The translations under genes were made by a program, and so were the position numbers. A stretch of DNA of 64,000 nucleotides from Progne subis subis (lineage: Eukaryota; Chordata; Aves; Passeriformes; Hirundinidae): the NCBI GenBank assembly GCA_022316685.1, contig JAKJHU010000046.1:6175001-6239000 (forward strand), written 5' to 3'. This document shows positions 13,593-26,583 of this stretch, one piece after another (position 1 is the first letter of the stretch; the number at the start of each line of letters is the position of its first letter). Under the pieces are notes generated by a model. The model was not told the origin of the DNA and ran no database searches. It saw only the letters and a program-made list of their open reading frames with translations.

Positions 13593-16500
13593 TACAAGAG
13601 AAGTGAGGTCTGGTGGAAACTATTTACTCCAAAGTGGAAATTTTCTTAGTTCCAAACATGTAGTAGACCTTGTCTCCTTGCTTGGGCAATGGATACTATG
13701 TCAAACTGACCTGGAGGATTAAACAGTACTTTGTTTAGGGGTACTCCTGTGGGAATTTCCACGATGGAAATTGAAGGTGGGTTTGGCTTGAAGAGAAAGA
13801 AAACAAGGATTAAGTGTTAGCAGTCTTGCATCTTTTTTACTAATGAGGACATAATTGGCTGACTGCAGGGTTAACCCCACAACACTTCAAACTGTGTCAC
13901 TTTCCGTGGGAGACACTAAAAAGTAAAAATGAGAAAATACAGAAATGAGAATTTTAACTGTCAAATGAAGATAGTTTTATAGCTTTAATGCAGACAAAAG
14001 AGAAAAGTGGCCTTTGCCTTTTGTATAGGTCTTGTTGAAATAATTAGCACTAAAGAGAATCTTCGGAGAGTCCTGTAATGTCATGAAATATTCCTTTCTA
14101 GTAAGTCATTTAAATTAGAAGCACTGAAAAGAGAAATTATTCCAAGACTTCTCATAAAGTCTGTTGAAGTGTTAGATGGGAATAAGGAGGGGGACTGGGG
14201 AAGGAAAAGTTGTTCTGGTTTTGTTTTCTTTTTTAACTCAAAGCCTGAGCAGTAGTTTACCACTATTATTGATGAATCCCTTGCTATTTCACTCATGTAG
14301 TCGCATGATGCTAACCAAAACGAGGAAGGAAATGTTTGAAATGTGTACCTAAGCCCCTTCTCCTGTTTCAGCAATTTGTAATGTGGGATCTAGAGTAGTA
14401 TCAACCAGAAAAACTGCCCAAGGTGTTGGTTTACACTTTGTGGAAGATTTATTACCATCCAAAACATGATAAATTCTTCTCAGTTGGCTGGCATTATAGT
14501 AGTGAGATCTCAATAAAACAAAAACATGTACTGTGGCAGTGTTTTAAAAAATTCCCATTGTACTACTGTGCTGCCAACCAATGTCATCCACATCTGCTTG
14601 GTAGTAAAAAGATTTTCGGCATTTCTTCTTAATAAAATGAAACATTTTATATATATACTTCATTTTAAATTAAATCACATACATTTAGTTCTACTTTGAA
14701 AAGGAAAGCAAGGTTCACACCACTTATAGTTTAGCTTCACTTCCTATCACTCAGTTCTCTCTTTTTTCAATCATCTTTAGGCAGAAACTCCACTATGCCA
14801 ACCAGTTTTAAGCAGGTTGCCTTTGATTAAATGGGCCCAAGCCCCTATGCAGCAGAGAAAAAAAGAGCATAGTGCTAAGCTTTAAAGGGAACGCTATCAG
14901 AGGAGCTTCACCCACAGACTGGGAGTCTGGAGTCTGACTTACCATGTGAGTTGAGCTCACATGAACGCCAAGTTCATCACAAAGTTAGTGCTTTGCCCAC
15001 TACAAGAAGCCAGGAGAGCAGTCAGGTGGTCACTTTGCATCATGAGCAAATGGAAAACTACTGAGGCAGGGACATCTGTCCTTGACCTGTGTTTCCAGCT
15101 GTCTGTTACCATTAATAATTCTTACTTGTTTGGGTTAGGACTGTGTTATCCTTGGTGCAATATAGAGTCAAGTGATTTTTTTTCCGCTTGAAATTTGTTT
15201 GCCATGACCTGTGGACACTGGCAGAATCCTGGTCTCCTTTTTATTCTCTTGAAAAATCTACACAAGAGCCAGAGATGCTGGATTTCTGTCTGCAGAACAT
15301 CCTGCAATGCTGGGTAACTCTGGTGGGAGCAGTTTTGACCATAGAACAGATCCCTAAGGTTAAGATCTCCTTAATCCAGGGATCACAACTTTGTAGCCAT
15401 CCAACAGGGTTCTAAAATCATTCATCAAAAATGCTCAAAGTGTAAAAGGAAATGCTTCAAACTCACTAGATACCCATCGTGTTAAGATGAATCTTCAGAT
15501 AGACTGGAAAAAGACACTGAATAGTCCTTCTATTTGGAAACAATATTTTTTTCTAGAAAAGAGTATGTTCTTACCCTCTCTGACCTTCCCTGTATGCCCA
15601 TTCTTCAAAAGGCTGAGCAGTCCATAACAGAGTTATTTCCCTATTTCCGTCTATTAGCACTCACTGATCTGTTGTGCCATACATAGATTTCCAGCTGTCT
15701 TTGGGTCTTTCTGTTCCACTTCTGAACAACAGTGAGCATGAGAGATTCAGGGGCTTCAGAAACAGGGATGAATAACATCTCCACTAGCTTCTGAAGTGTA
15801 GCTCTTGGAAGTGTGGACAAAAATCCAAATTCATATTATTTTACCTCAGTTTTCCCCATTCACAGGGGCAATAGAGTGAAATCTCTCCCTCCAGAGTTGT
15901 TGCAGTGCTGAGCCAGTTGCCCTCTCAGTAAAACTCCTGAGAAGAATGGGCACAAAGTGAGCCTTTTGGGCTGTTGCTTCTCATGGGCAGAATAAAAGTC
16001 TGCCAACAGATTCCTAAATTTACCATTGCTCAGGAAAGAGATGTTACCAACAGCTCCATGCAAATGTCTGCCAACTTGTTTTTGCAGACTAAGTATTGTA
16101 TCTGTGCATATTAAACATCATGATTCTCCTGAATAGCCTTAAGTACTTCATGAAAAATATGAAAGAACAAACAATGCTTTTAAAGCAAATGTGGTGCTCT
16201 GTCACCCCTTTTTCCTCATAGCATGCAGTCATTATAAACATAAAAGTGCAAAAAAGTAAAAAATATTTCAAAGCCCCTAACATAGATGTCACTCAGTACT
16301 TAATTAAAATTGGTACTTACAGCACAAGAAAATGGAGAACAACTTTTTAAAAATTAATTATAAAGGTGATGAAACCTTTATCTTCATTTAGGTTTTGGAT
16401 TGTTAATTTTGGGAGTGCACCTTTTAGATGCAATTATAAGGCACATCTGTTTTTATAGCAAACAAATGATTACTGTGTGCAAATCTAACCTCAGTGGTGT

Positions 16501-19500
16501 TTGCATGGTGTTATGTTCCGCTGGACACGCAGTTCTGTGCCCTCTTGCACATATCAGATGTTGTCAACATTTTGGCATGGAATTCTCTCAGTGCCACTTT
16601 CTGGATCCAAGCTCACAGCCCTGAGGTGCCACATTGCTCCTGTGGGCAGAGTGAGCAGACAGTTGCATCATCCTGCTCTTGCACCTGTTCTCAAGCTTTT
16701 TATTTTCCTCTGCCTCTTCAGTGACTATATTGATGCTCAGACAGAAAAGGGAGATGGAGTGGTTTAACAGTAATGCAAGAGTGTTTTACAACATGTGAGT
16801 ATAAAAGCACCAGTTTTGATGAGTACCTCTGGAATTATTAAAATGCATAGCAGCAGAGAAACAAAAGAACAAGTTATTTGTTTTTATTATAACTGGCAGT
16901 TTACTAAGAAGCAGATTGTTGTTAATGAAACTACTCACATGGGTAGAATGAGCAGGACATGTCTCTACAGCTCTAAGGCTGAAATTCAATCACTTTGGTT
17001 AATTTGTTATTTATCCAGAACATTTTGTTTATTACTTTATTGCCCTACACAAGTAACTTAGTGTATACATTTCTCTGCTCCCCCCCTTTCTGATTCTATG
17101 ATTATAGAACCCGAAGGTATCAATTTAAATAATTCAAGCAGATGCTGCTATCTGTAACCATAATTTCAGACAAGGATCTTGGATACTTTTTCTAAAGAGT
17201 GTCAGAACAAGTCGTCTCTCCAGGAAGCTCTCTTAAACCACAGTCATGGTGTGCCACCCAGAGTTGGGATAGTAGAGCCTGGGCACAGAGTGGCTTTGGA
17301 GAGAGGTTGAGATCCTTTCCTGTCAAGTATCCCCTCCATGTTTCCGTAGAGATAAGTGACTTTAAATACAGCTTAAAAATAAATACATCTTCCCATGAAA
17401 AAAACACAGGGAAGAAAACAACGTCTCCAGTAGCTACATAGATACAACGTGTGATGGAAAATGGATGCCTAATATGGTGCAAATGATTACCTATGCATGT
17501 TTTATTTAGCTATGACTCACTTCTAAACAGATCATTCCTCATCCTGCAAGGGACAGAGTGGAAAGAGGGATAAAGAATATCAACCCAGCCCCAGCTTATC
17601 TTGCTGGCAACACAAGGCTTCCTCAAAATGTCCATTCCTCTTCTGTGGTGACTTCTACTGGGATTGACATTTCATGTCCCACTCTGCATGAGATAACCCT
17701 CTGTATTTCCACATGCCAAACAGTATTTTTAGCACATATTACAATTCCCTAGATGGAAAGCAAAACCACAATGTTGTATCTCAATCCAATGGTATCACTT
17801 CAGGCTGCAGCCATGAGCTGGTACTTAAGTCATACATCCTTAATTATATCAGATACATAGTGGGATCACATTCTGTGCCCTGGAAGGTTGCTGTGGCATG
17901 TCATGTGTCAAATCACACCACAAGAAAAAAATATTCACTGTATCTTTTTTGGGCAGTTCTTGCAAAATATAAGCTACGTGCACATTCCCCTTCTGTGCAT
18001 GTGTAGGCAGACAGGCACCAGAAATGGTCTTAGGCTCTGAATCCCAAGGGTGCCCTGTTGGAGTCTCTCCCAGGGACTGATTTAGTCAATCTTGCAATGC
18101 AGTCTTTCCTGCACAGCACCTACATTAGTGTGGTGAGTTCCAGCCTTGGAGGTGGTGCCTGACCTTCAGGTACTGCACTGAGCCACTGCTGAGCCCAGAC
18201 CCCGCTTCTGGCCCTCACCATCTTTTCAAGGATGACATACCAACCTTTCTGAGTTTTTCCCTGGCTTAAGCACAACCAGAGCTCCACATGACCACACAAA
18301 ATGCTCCTGCAAACACAGTGGAAGGTAGGATGACAGCAGGTAGATGTAGGGTTGGAGAGGGTGGACAGATACTTTCTTTCTTGCGAAAACAGAACTGAAC
18401 ACACCAGCACTGAAAGCATTCATGAAACTACAGGCACTGCTGACTATCAATAGCATGAGCAACCTGCCAAAAATATACCCACCTTATATTTGTCTTGCTT
18501 GAAGACAGGTACAGATGAAAGTCTTGGGAGACAGAAATCTCTGGCATAACCATGATGTTTCCTGAGGGGAAATGTTGCAATGAGACCTGGTGTTCATGGA
18601 GGCCTAAGAGACACAAAAAGCATCTAGACAAGGTGCATTCCATGCAGTATTCTGCCTGTATATTTCTGGGCTGTCTCATTTTTATGCTTACTAGGGAAAA
18701 ATACAATCTCAAAATTTTTATGTATTTATTTTCAAAACCAAAGGATTGATAGAGGAGACTCCCTTGTGGGTGTGGGGCTTTTTATTTTTTTTAATCTGTA
18801 AAATTATTTTAACATTTTGAAATTATTAAAAAAATTCAGAACTGTATCACACTGGGAGTTATAGGATTTTTAACAAACAAGATTCAGTTTAATCTCCATG
18901 TTTTTAGAGTTAAGAAAATGGACCCTGACATTTCTGTAAATAGCCTTTTAGAGAAATGATTCACAGAGCACCCAGTGACTAGAAAACATGTTTGCTATTT
19001 CACAGGAACAACTGTAGCAGGAAGGGAAGGAACTTCTGACCAGGTACCCATCAAATGATGACAGGAGATATGTGACCTTCCTAATAGAATTCTGGAGCAT
19101 CTGTTTAAAAGTAAGCTCCTGCTGGCACGATTTCAAATCCTGACCAGAAATTAGTTCTCATCCACAGCTGTCTAGAGCCCAAATCAACTAGCTCAGGCTT
19201 TTCACATTGCTTCATTCTGACAGGAAAGACTAAAACATTTGCATATCATGAGCACGGTAGGTGTGCAAATCTTGGCCACTAATTAGATCTTGATATGGTC
19301 TCATCTACTATTTTGATATACCTGAATATTTTATGGAGTAGATTTTAGAAGAGAAACTACTGCTGAAGACCTCCAAAAAGAGGTTTAACCAGTGATTGTT
19401 GAAATTCTACCATTCCTTAGAGAATATAAAATTATTGAGCACTGAATATATGTTACGTATGAACAAATGCTTCAAGTTTATAATCTTGTGACTGGTCTTT

Positions 19501-21197
19501 ATTCATATTTGGATCTAGTTTGATTCAGTAGAATGAAAGGGTCTAAAATTAAAAATATCTTTCTGCAACCATTGTGACAACTTCTCTTTGTTTTTTAAAA
19601 AGATGGGGGATGCCTCCCCAAGAAGAATAGAAAAGAAGTCATGCACACTAACTTGTACTGGCACAAGTGCTTCTACAAAGAGTAAACTGCTCACTGGAAA
19701 AAAATACAGCTATGAATTTGAAGGTTGTGTTAGATTACTAAGTTCAGTTGAAATCTGATCACAGTCCTTGCAACCTGTAAGTATTCCTAAAATGGACAAA
19801 ATTAACAAAAACCTACATTATCATTTATTTATTTATCAACATGATTGCAAATATTGCCTCCACTTGTTACAAATGGAAACTTGAGTTGCAGACAGATCTC
19901 CGACTAGGCAGGCCCTCCCTGGCTTTACGTTCCTCATCCTGTCTTCCAGGGTTCTTAGAAAGGAAAGAGGACAGGGTGTATGTCATGTTTACATTGACCT
20001 GCCCTCTCCTGCAGCTGTTGGCAGGACATTCTGCAAGGAAGCTCCTGTGCTTTACGATCTCCTAGTTTTCTTTCCTAGTCTACCAGAGCTTCAGTTATGG
20101 CAGAGGGCATTTCATTGGCTGCACAAAATAGAGCAAGGGGGTCCACTTGTGGTTATATATAATTGGGTTGATTTATTCTAAGAGAAGCAGTTTGTTACCT
20201 CTCAAAGTGTGCTGTAGATCACTGAACATAAGTGATCCATATTGCTACAAATTTTCTGAGTCATTATGCCTTAGACTCAATAAATACCATGGTGGGTGTA
20301 GAGCTGTACCCTGCAATGATTCCTGGAGGAGGAGGTTCCAGTGATCCCTGAAAGGAGGTCTTTCCTTGTCTAAATGGGAGTGTTAGGAAATCTTCACAGT
20401 TCTGGGGATTTTGCCTGTCCTTTCACTGTGCTATCAAGCAATATGTTAGCATTTTGGGTAGCATTTCAGATGTTTTCTCAACTACTTTTGTTTATGGTGA
20501 CTCCATGAAGGTAGTTCTGTTTCACCAAAAAATTACCATTATTTACACCTGTTTCCAGGGCACGCCATCCTTGGATCACTCTAATGTGATCACTTACCTT
20601 CTTATTCCTCACTGCTCAGGACTGTAATGCTGGAGAATGGATTAATGCCAAAGGAAGGTTACAGACTAAGCTTCTGTATAGTTGAAAGAGACAGAAAACT
20701 AAAGGATATGCAACCACTGCATAAATAAGCCACTTGACACCTTTAAAAGCTTCAACTTCCTCTATTTTTGGAATAAAACTAGCATCTGTGCTGACAGCTT
20801 ACATGCCAAGTTTCACCTTGATGCAAATTTGAGAAGTCCTGAATAAAAACTGCTAAATCTCAGGAGCATATAAACACTACCTGATCCTAACTGACATTCA
20901 AAATAGAGAGTAGCTAAGCTAGAGTATTTATATAGTACACTACTTCATACTCTGAAAGATAGAAATTAATCTTCTTTAGACATGCTTTACCGAGTGTACA
21001 ATTGGGTCACCTGAAAGGTTATTATAAATGGAACTACTTGGATAAATACAAATGACATTATAATTTGGCATCACTGTCTTGGAAAGGAGCCTGTACTCCT
21101 GCAATGCTCTCCAGCAAATCAGGCACCTTTATACTCAATTCTGCAAATCAACTAATCAGTAAATTCCACAATATCAGCTGAAAATGTGGGAGACCGT

Positions 21198-21570
21198 GTG
21201 TATTGGGTTGAACCTGGCTGGATGCCACCAAAGCTTCTATCACTCCCCTCCACAGCTGGATAGGGGAGAAAAAATATAACAAAGGGTTCATGGGTTGAGG
21301 ATAAGGACAGAGAGAGATCACTCATCAAATGCCATCAAAACAGATGCAAATCAGAGATATTAACTGAATTCATTACTAACAGAATCACAGCAGGATAATG
21401 AGAACTAAAATAAGACCTTCAAAACAGCCTCCCTCGCCCCTCCTTCCTTCCCAGCTCCACCCCCTCCTCAGCAGTGGAGCAGGGGAGTCAGGGGATGGGA
21501 GTTACGGTCAGTTCATCACACTTTGTTTCTGCTGCTTCTCGGAGAGGAGAGTCCTTCCCCTGCTCCAGTG
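21198..21570 (+). mobile_element. Avian endogenous-retrovirus LTR fragment
   Basis: It begins TGTATTGGGTTGAACCTGGC and resembles an LTR family widespread in songbirds, with blocks TCACTCCCCTCCACAGCTGG, GGTTGAGGATAAGGACAGAG, GATCACTCATCAAATG and GTCAGTTCATCACACTTTGT. Similarity fades after about 21567 (CTGCTCCAG). No internal viral coding sequence or second LTR was recognised, so this looks like a partial solo LTR. The 144-codon open frame across it (21398-21832) is incidental. Confidence 0.75.
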
Positions 21571-23348
21571 GATTTTCAACAAGTATTGTAATTTATACAC
21601 AGAACAGGTACAACTGTTTATTATCTCTTATTTATATTTGAATAGAGAGTTGGGTTTGAAACTGGTGGTCATTACAGGAGACAGGGGAGAGAGCCCCTTT
21701 GCACTTTTAGGAAAAAAATGGCTTTCTCAAACAACTTGCCCTGAGCAGGGAAGATGGGAAAGTGAAGCAGCCCTGGAAGTGTGGCAGGAAGGTTGCAGAT
21801 TCATCAGCAAGGACAGCACCATTCAGTGGTAAGGCAGCAACTGCCCCAGATCTCTGATTCTGGCTACCATCATATGTGTGCCAGAGGCCTTTCTTCCTTG
21901 GGAGAGTCAAGACGTCCACAAATTCAGACACCTCTTCTATTTGTAGAAATTAGTCATTAATAGGGAAGGCAATTAGAGTTAGCTAACCAAGATACTGGAA
22001 GAAGCAGGCACTCTACCCATCCCATTTAGACATCACAAAGGAAATACCACAGGCTGCATTAAAAATGTGAAAGTCTTGACAGTCTGCAAGCGTCCAGAGC
22101 TCAATACTGCCCAAACCAACCTATGGGGTTAATATTGTCTATGCCATTTGCCCTAACAGTTTCAAGGATACTCATGCAAATCACTGTATACATGATCTTA
22201 TCCCATATTTATTAGCTTTAAAGCTCGAAATCTAGGTACTTCCACCCTGTCAGACATGCCTGCGAGTAATTAATTTCCAAACACCAGGAACCCCGACTGC
22301 GATGCTTTCGAGGCCCCTTGCCTGGAAAAGCCGCCGAGCCGGCGCTGGAGGGAGCTGCAGCCCCGGCTACGGCCGCCTCCGCCGGCACCCTCCGCTCGCT
22401 CCCCTGCGCCCTCTGCTCCTCCAGCTCCCCCTAGACTAGGAGAATGAGCACATGGAAATTATTTAAATTGCATCTCTCGCTGCCACTTCAGTTCAAAAAG
22501 GCTGTATTTTTAAAGAAATCAGACTCGTTTGTTACCCGCTAAGTAAGCGGAGATTTGCAAAGCCATGCTAAACAAATGCTAATTTTAACAGTGGTTTACG
22601 ATTTTATAGCTTACATAACAAAGGTACAGAAGCTACTTTCTGAATTAAATATTATTACTGCCACCTCACTTGAACATGCTTTAGCATGGCGTATTTGTTT
22701 CTTATTTCCAGTTTGAATAGAAATTGGATAAAATTCTGTGCCTAGTATATGCCTGTATCTCATTTAAAAATAAATTCCAGGTCAGACATGACAAAAGTAG
22801 TGGCCTATCTCCCAGCCTTAACATCTGTCCCTTGCTATACCTTGGGGAAGACCATGCTACTGCTACATTCTGTACAAGTGAAATTAACTGAGATTTCAAT
22901 TGAATAACCAACACCATCTTTCTGGAGAGAAGAAATGGAAACCTTAGTAAAGCTGAGAGGTCACTAAGTGAATGCTCTTCACTTGGTAAGTTTTTCTCTT
23001 GCCATATCTTTCTTCCAATGTTTGCATAAACTGCATTATCACAGATAAGCTCCCTCTGAAAAAGCCATTGCATTTGTAAAAGAGAGGCTAATAATTTCTT
23101 TCAACAAAAAGGCCCTGCTCCATGGCAAGAGGTAATATAATATTCACCTTATTTAGGCAGATAAAAATTAGTTAATCACTAACCTAGAAGATAATCTATA
23201 GCTTAGACACCAGAGTCCACAAGCCTTTTTCATTTGGCTGGAAGAGCTGTTATACTGCACCAGTCAGTGATGACAAGGAGCCCAAAGTGAAAATGCAATT
23301 ATGCCAATAAGACAGAACCTCTGATTACATCTTCCTTCTCTGTACTAG
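21571..23348. other. Non-coding stretch around the GC-rich patch
   Basis: AT-rich apart from 22285-22440. The sequence from 22441 to about 22620 looks ordered, with repeated ATTA-type cores, and could be a conserved non-coding element. Nothing coding was recognised. Confidence 0.5.
22285..22440. promoter_or_regulatory. Isolated GC/CpG-rich patch, possible promoter or enhancer
   Basis: About 150 bases with roughly 16 CpGs stand out of an AT-rich gene-poor region. The flank to about 22620 is AT-rich, with several TAATT/AATTA homeodomain-type cores and a TTTGCAAA. It lies about 900 bases before the candidate exon at 23349 and could be its start, or a distal element for HECTD2. Confidence 0.4.
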
Positions 23349-23456
23349 GATTGCCCAAGTTGGATACATCCCATCTGGTGATGCACCTTCAATCAAACGT
23401 TTACAATTTGCCAAAGAGAAAGATATAATAGTCTGCCAAGACAACCCAATTTGCAT
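23349..23456 (+). CDS. Candidate exon of an unidentified gene or transcript
   Basis: A pyrimidine tract ending CTGTACTAG is followed by a 108-base segment open in only one frame (starting IAQVGYIPSGDAPSIK, later EKDIIVCQDNPIC), then a GTAAGT donor. It ends in phase 2 (AT), and a candidate exon at 26511 begins with the G that completes an ATG codon. I recognise no protein family in it. It could be a fast-evolving gene, a lncRNA exon or chance. Confidence 0.3.
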
Positions 23457-26400
23457 GTAAGTGCTTCAGATGATTATCCAAGTTCTTTTGCACCGTTTTT
23501 GTATAAAAGTTTATCATTTCATTTTTCAAATGAGACTTTTAAAGTGCTGAAGGATAATCAGTAAGCAAGAACAATAGATTTATCTAATGTTAATCATAAG
23601 GGAAATAATACAGACTTAGCTTAGGAGGGTTTGAGTGTACCTTGCATATGTGCTTCTGGAATAAAAGGAGCTTTTCTCCCTTGCAAATGAAGGCATATGA
23701 TACAGGAACTAAAACAGTAAGCCAAGCTCAAGGTTGACATATTTTCAAATTTGCAGCAAGAATAACAAATATAAATGGACTAGTTTGTTAGCAATGCTAG
23801 ATGGATTCACAATCATTTGGACTCTTTTGGGCAAAATTGTTAAAATTTATACCTTAGTCCAACTTCAAGGGAAACAGGTGGCTGCAAAAATGGGAGGTTG
23901 GACAAGACTTATCATCCCTTACAAGCTCTGAGGTTGTGCAGTCTCAGAAGAGTCATGACTTGCGAGCAGACATGAACTTCCATCTTTTCTACAGGATAAT
24001 GTGGGCAGGTGGCGCAGGAGGGTACCACAGCTTGGGAGCTAGCGGGCCAGAGAGTCCAGAAGTTAGTGTCTCTAATTTTTGTGATTCACATGGCAAGCGT
24101 GGTGAGCTCTCCAACTGAGTCGGCAGAGTAACAGGTGGATTTCAGTGGCATCTTGCCTCAGTTCTCCGAAAAGGTCATTGAGAAAGATGCTTCTTTGTAA
24201 AACATTTCCATTTCAATGAATCCGGTCTTTCTGTTGAAACAGAATGTTTTGCTGAAAACCTGTTGTGTTGGAAAACTCCCAACCATTACTTTCTCTCCTA
24301 CTCCCATAGAGAGGAAATGGGTTGTCTCCAGCCTTTGCTTCCTCTTTTGATGTTTCAGACATCCTGTGCTTCCCCTTGTGCCCACTCAGGGTCACCTCAC
24401 AAAGCGCACATCTCTCAAATGGCCCAAATATTTTGTACTGGGAAGTGTATGAGGTCTTCAAAAGGTATAAAGAGAAGGAAACTGTACTATTCCATAAGAC
24501 AGACACAGTACCTAAGACATATGTGTGATAGGAGTACATCAGCAACTGAATGGGAAAATTCAGCCTACCTTTTCTGAAGGATATGTGTCATTTTGATTCC
24601 TGAAATACCAGTTTGCACCAGAGATGTTTGACACCATTTGATTGCAAACACTAGTAAACCATTTGAGGATCAGGGAAAATCCCGTAAAAACCCAAACCTA
24701 TCCCCTAATGTTATTGAATTAAACCAGGGGTGATTCTTCTGACCGCAGAGAAAAATGTAAGATCCAATTTGTCATGATAATACTAGGCAGGGAATTTAGT
24801 CCTTTTTTTCTTACATTTGTGTGTCACTCCCAAATGCCAGTCTCTGTGAGTGTATCTATTACTCGTAAGCATTTAGTAATCATTTGTGACCAAATGTTAG
24901 CATTTGGTTGGGTTCCATCTGTCATTCCTAGAGGCGGTCTGTGCGTGGCCACGTCATTGCACAGAGATGTGCCAGTGACTTTTCCCCCTTCCTGACAATT
25001 CTAACTCTTTGGATAGAAGAGATATATCTGCGAAGCATTTTAAAATAAGGTGTCAAGAGGGTCTTATTCCAGTTGAAAGGGTCAACCTCCTGCTAAGGCA
25101 GGACGATTCTTCCGTAAGTACAAGAAAATCTGTTCAGGGTCACATCCTGCCTTGTGTCCCCCACAGTTATTCAGGGGTGATACTGCTGTGTGCATATGTT
25201 TATCTGAGCCAGCAGCACGGTGTGCCAGCATGGGGTCTAGTGAGACTGCAAACTCCCCCAGGAACAGCAAGAACTGTGGACCCTGGCAACGTGTACTTGG
25301 GCATGAGCAACAGTTTTCAGTTGAACTTTACCTGTGCCCCTTTCACCAAAAAAATCAGTGAAGTAGCTGGCATCCCATGATTTGAGATTTTTAAGCAGCT
25401 TACAAGAGATGTAAAAAATTAAGGGAAGTGTCCATTGAAATACTGGTGTTGTGTGTATTTGGCCCTTTGTCAAGGCTTCCAGGCCATCTGGCCAACAAAT
25501 TCATGAAGCCTGTAGAACGGCACATACGTACTTCTGTTTAGTTTTGAAACTTGTGCATGTAGCATATCCCACAAATCTTACTGCTGAAATGTCTTTATCC
25601 TGTTTTCTGACTGCTCCATTGCCCACCAGTTCATCACTTTGGCAACAAATTACTGCAGGGTCTACATGCATCACCTTATTACATGCACCGGTGCTGCTCC
25701 CAGCTAGCATCCATCCATGCTAGAAAACTGAAACCCAATTTAGACATGCCTTTCCCAGCTGTGGTTATATCTTTTACTGCCTTGTGGATCTATGAATGAT
25801 TTTGAAATACTTTTCATTTCAAACCCTGGGTGTTGCCATATTCTGTTAGCCTTCTCTGATGTTTACATTTTTGTAGTGGAGTCTTCTCACGCTTGTAGCA
25901 TAAACAAGTACTTGTTTTTCACATTCCTCTCTGATGAGGGACAGCTGATGGACTTCTAGCCTGGCCAGTGAGATGGAGAGGTGGTAATCTTGTTCAATCC
26001 CTGGACATTGTCCAGAATCTATATAAGCCAGGTCATCTAAATAAAGTTAGCCTTCTTTTGTTCTAGACAACTTGAGTGTGAGTATCATTTCTCTTTGTGT
26101 TCTCTAGCAACATCTGAGCACTAGATGTATACTACATTAGCTAGAAGTAAGAAAATGTGTTTGCTTGTTCAGTATATGGTCATTTTGCTCTCTTACAAAA
26201 ATAGGAAGAGGTTTTTTTGCGCCTATTTTCATAATTGTCAAGAGTCAAAATATTCACCTTAATTAATTTAGTTCATTAGTCCACTTCAGCTTCAAATAGC
26301 ACAGGACAGCACGGACAACAGAGGTTGATGTCTTTGATGTTGCATTAGCTTTTTTTGTGAGATAACTGTGGTAGAAAACTATTTCAGTGTTTTTGACACT

Positions 26401-26510
26401 GTCAAAAATCAGGCCTTTATAGCTCAATGGAACTGAAAAAAATATGTATTTGTTTCTATACTTGCCTTTCTAAATTTAATTTTTTTTCTTTATTTCATCT
26501 CTTTTTGCAG
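23457..26510. other. Region between the two candidate exons
   Basis: 3 kb containing the LTR-like fragment near 26 kb. Open frames of 100-123 codons at 24213-24577 and 25009-25380 have no recognisable similarity and lack exon-like borders. Confidence 0.5.
25930..26105 (+). mobile_element. Possible LTR fragment with TATA box and AATAAA
   Basis: CTATATAAGCC (near 26019) lies 20 bases before an AATAAA at 26040-26045, followed by GTTAGCCTTCTTTTGTTCTA. This compact arrangement is typical of the U3-R part of a retroviral LTR, and the wording resembles avian LTRs from memory. No matching second copy is in the window. Confidence 0.45.
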
Positions 26511-26583
26511 GCTCAAGGGAGCAAATGCTTCCATGTTTCAAGCTGGCACAGCTCCACAAAATAGTTATGCCAATTATTTCTAG
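26511..26583 (+). CDS. Candidate terminal exon of the same unidentified transcript
   Basis: It follows a long pyrimidine tract, CTCTTTTTGCAG. In the frame set by the exon at 23349 it reads MLKGANASMFQAGTAPQ (the first codon shared across the junction), then NSYANYF and TAG at 26581-26583. The implied intron is about 3.05 kb with GT-AG ends and matching phase. No homologue was recognised. Confidence 0.27.

Larger units (their letters stand above)
1..21197. other. Gene-poor upstream flank
   Basis: 21 kb with only short open frames in all six frames, none with recognisable similarity. It holds the simple repeats listed and a small CpG-containing hairpin at 4303-4322. No exon of PCGF5, the usual upstream neighbour of HECTD2, was recognised. 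Confidence 0.6.

Noticed and set aside
21398..21832. 144-codon open frame
   Set aside because: It starts inside an LTR fragment and crosses its edge; no similarity to a retroviral or host protein was seen.
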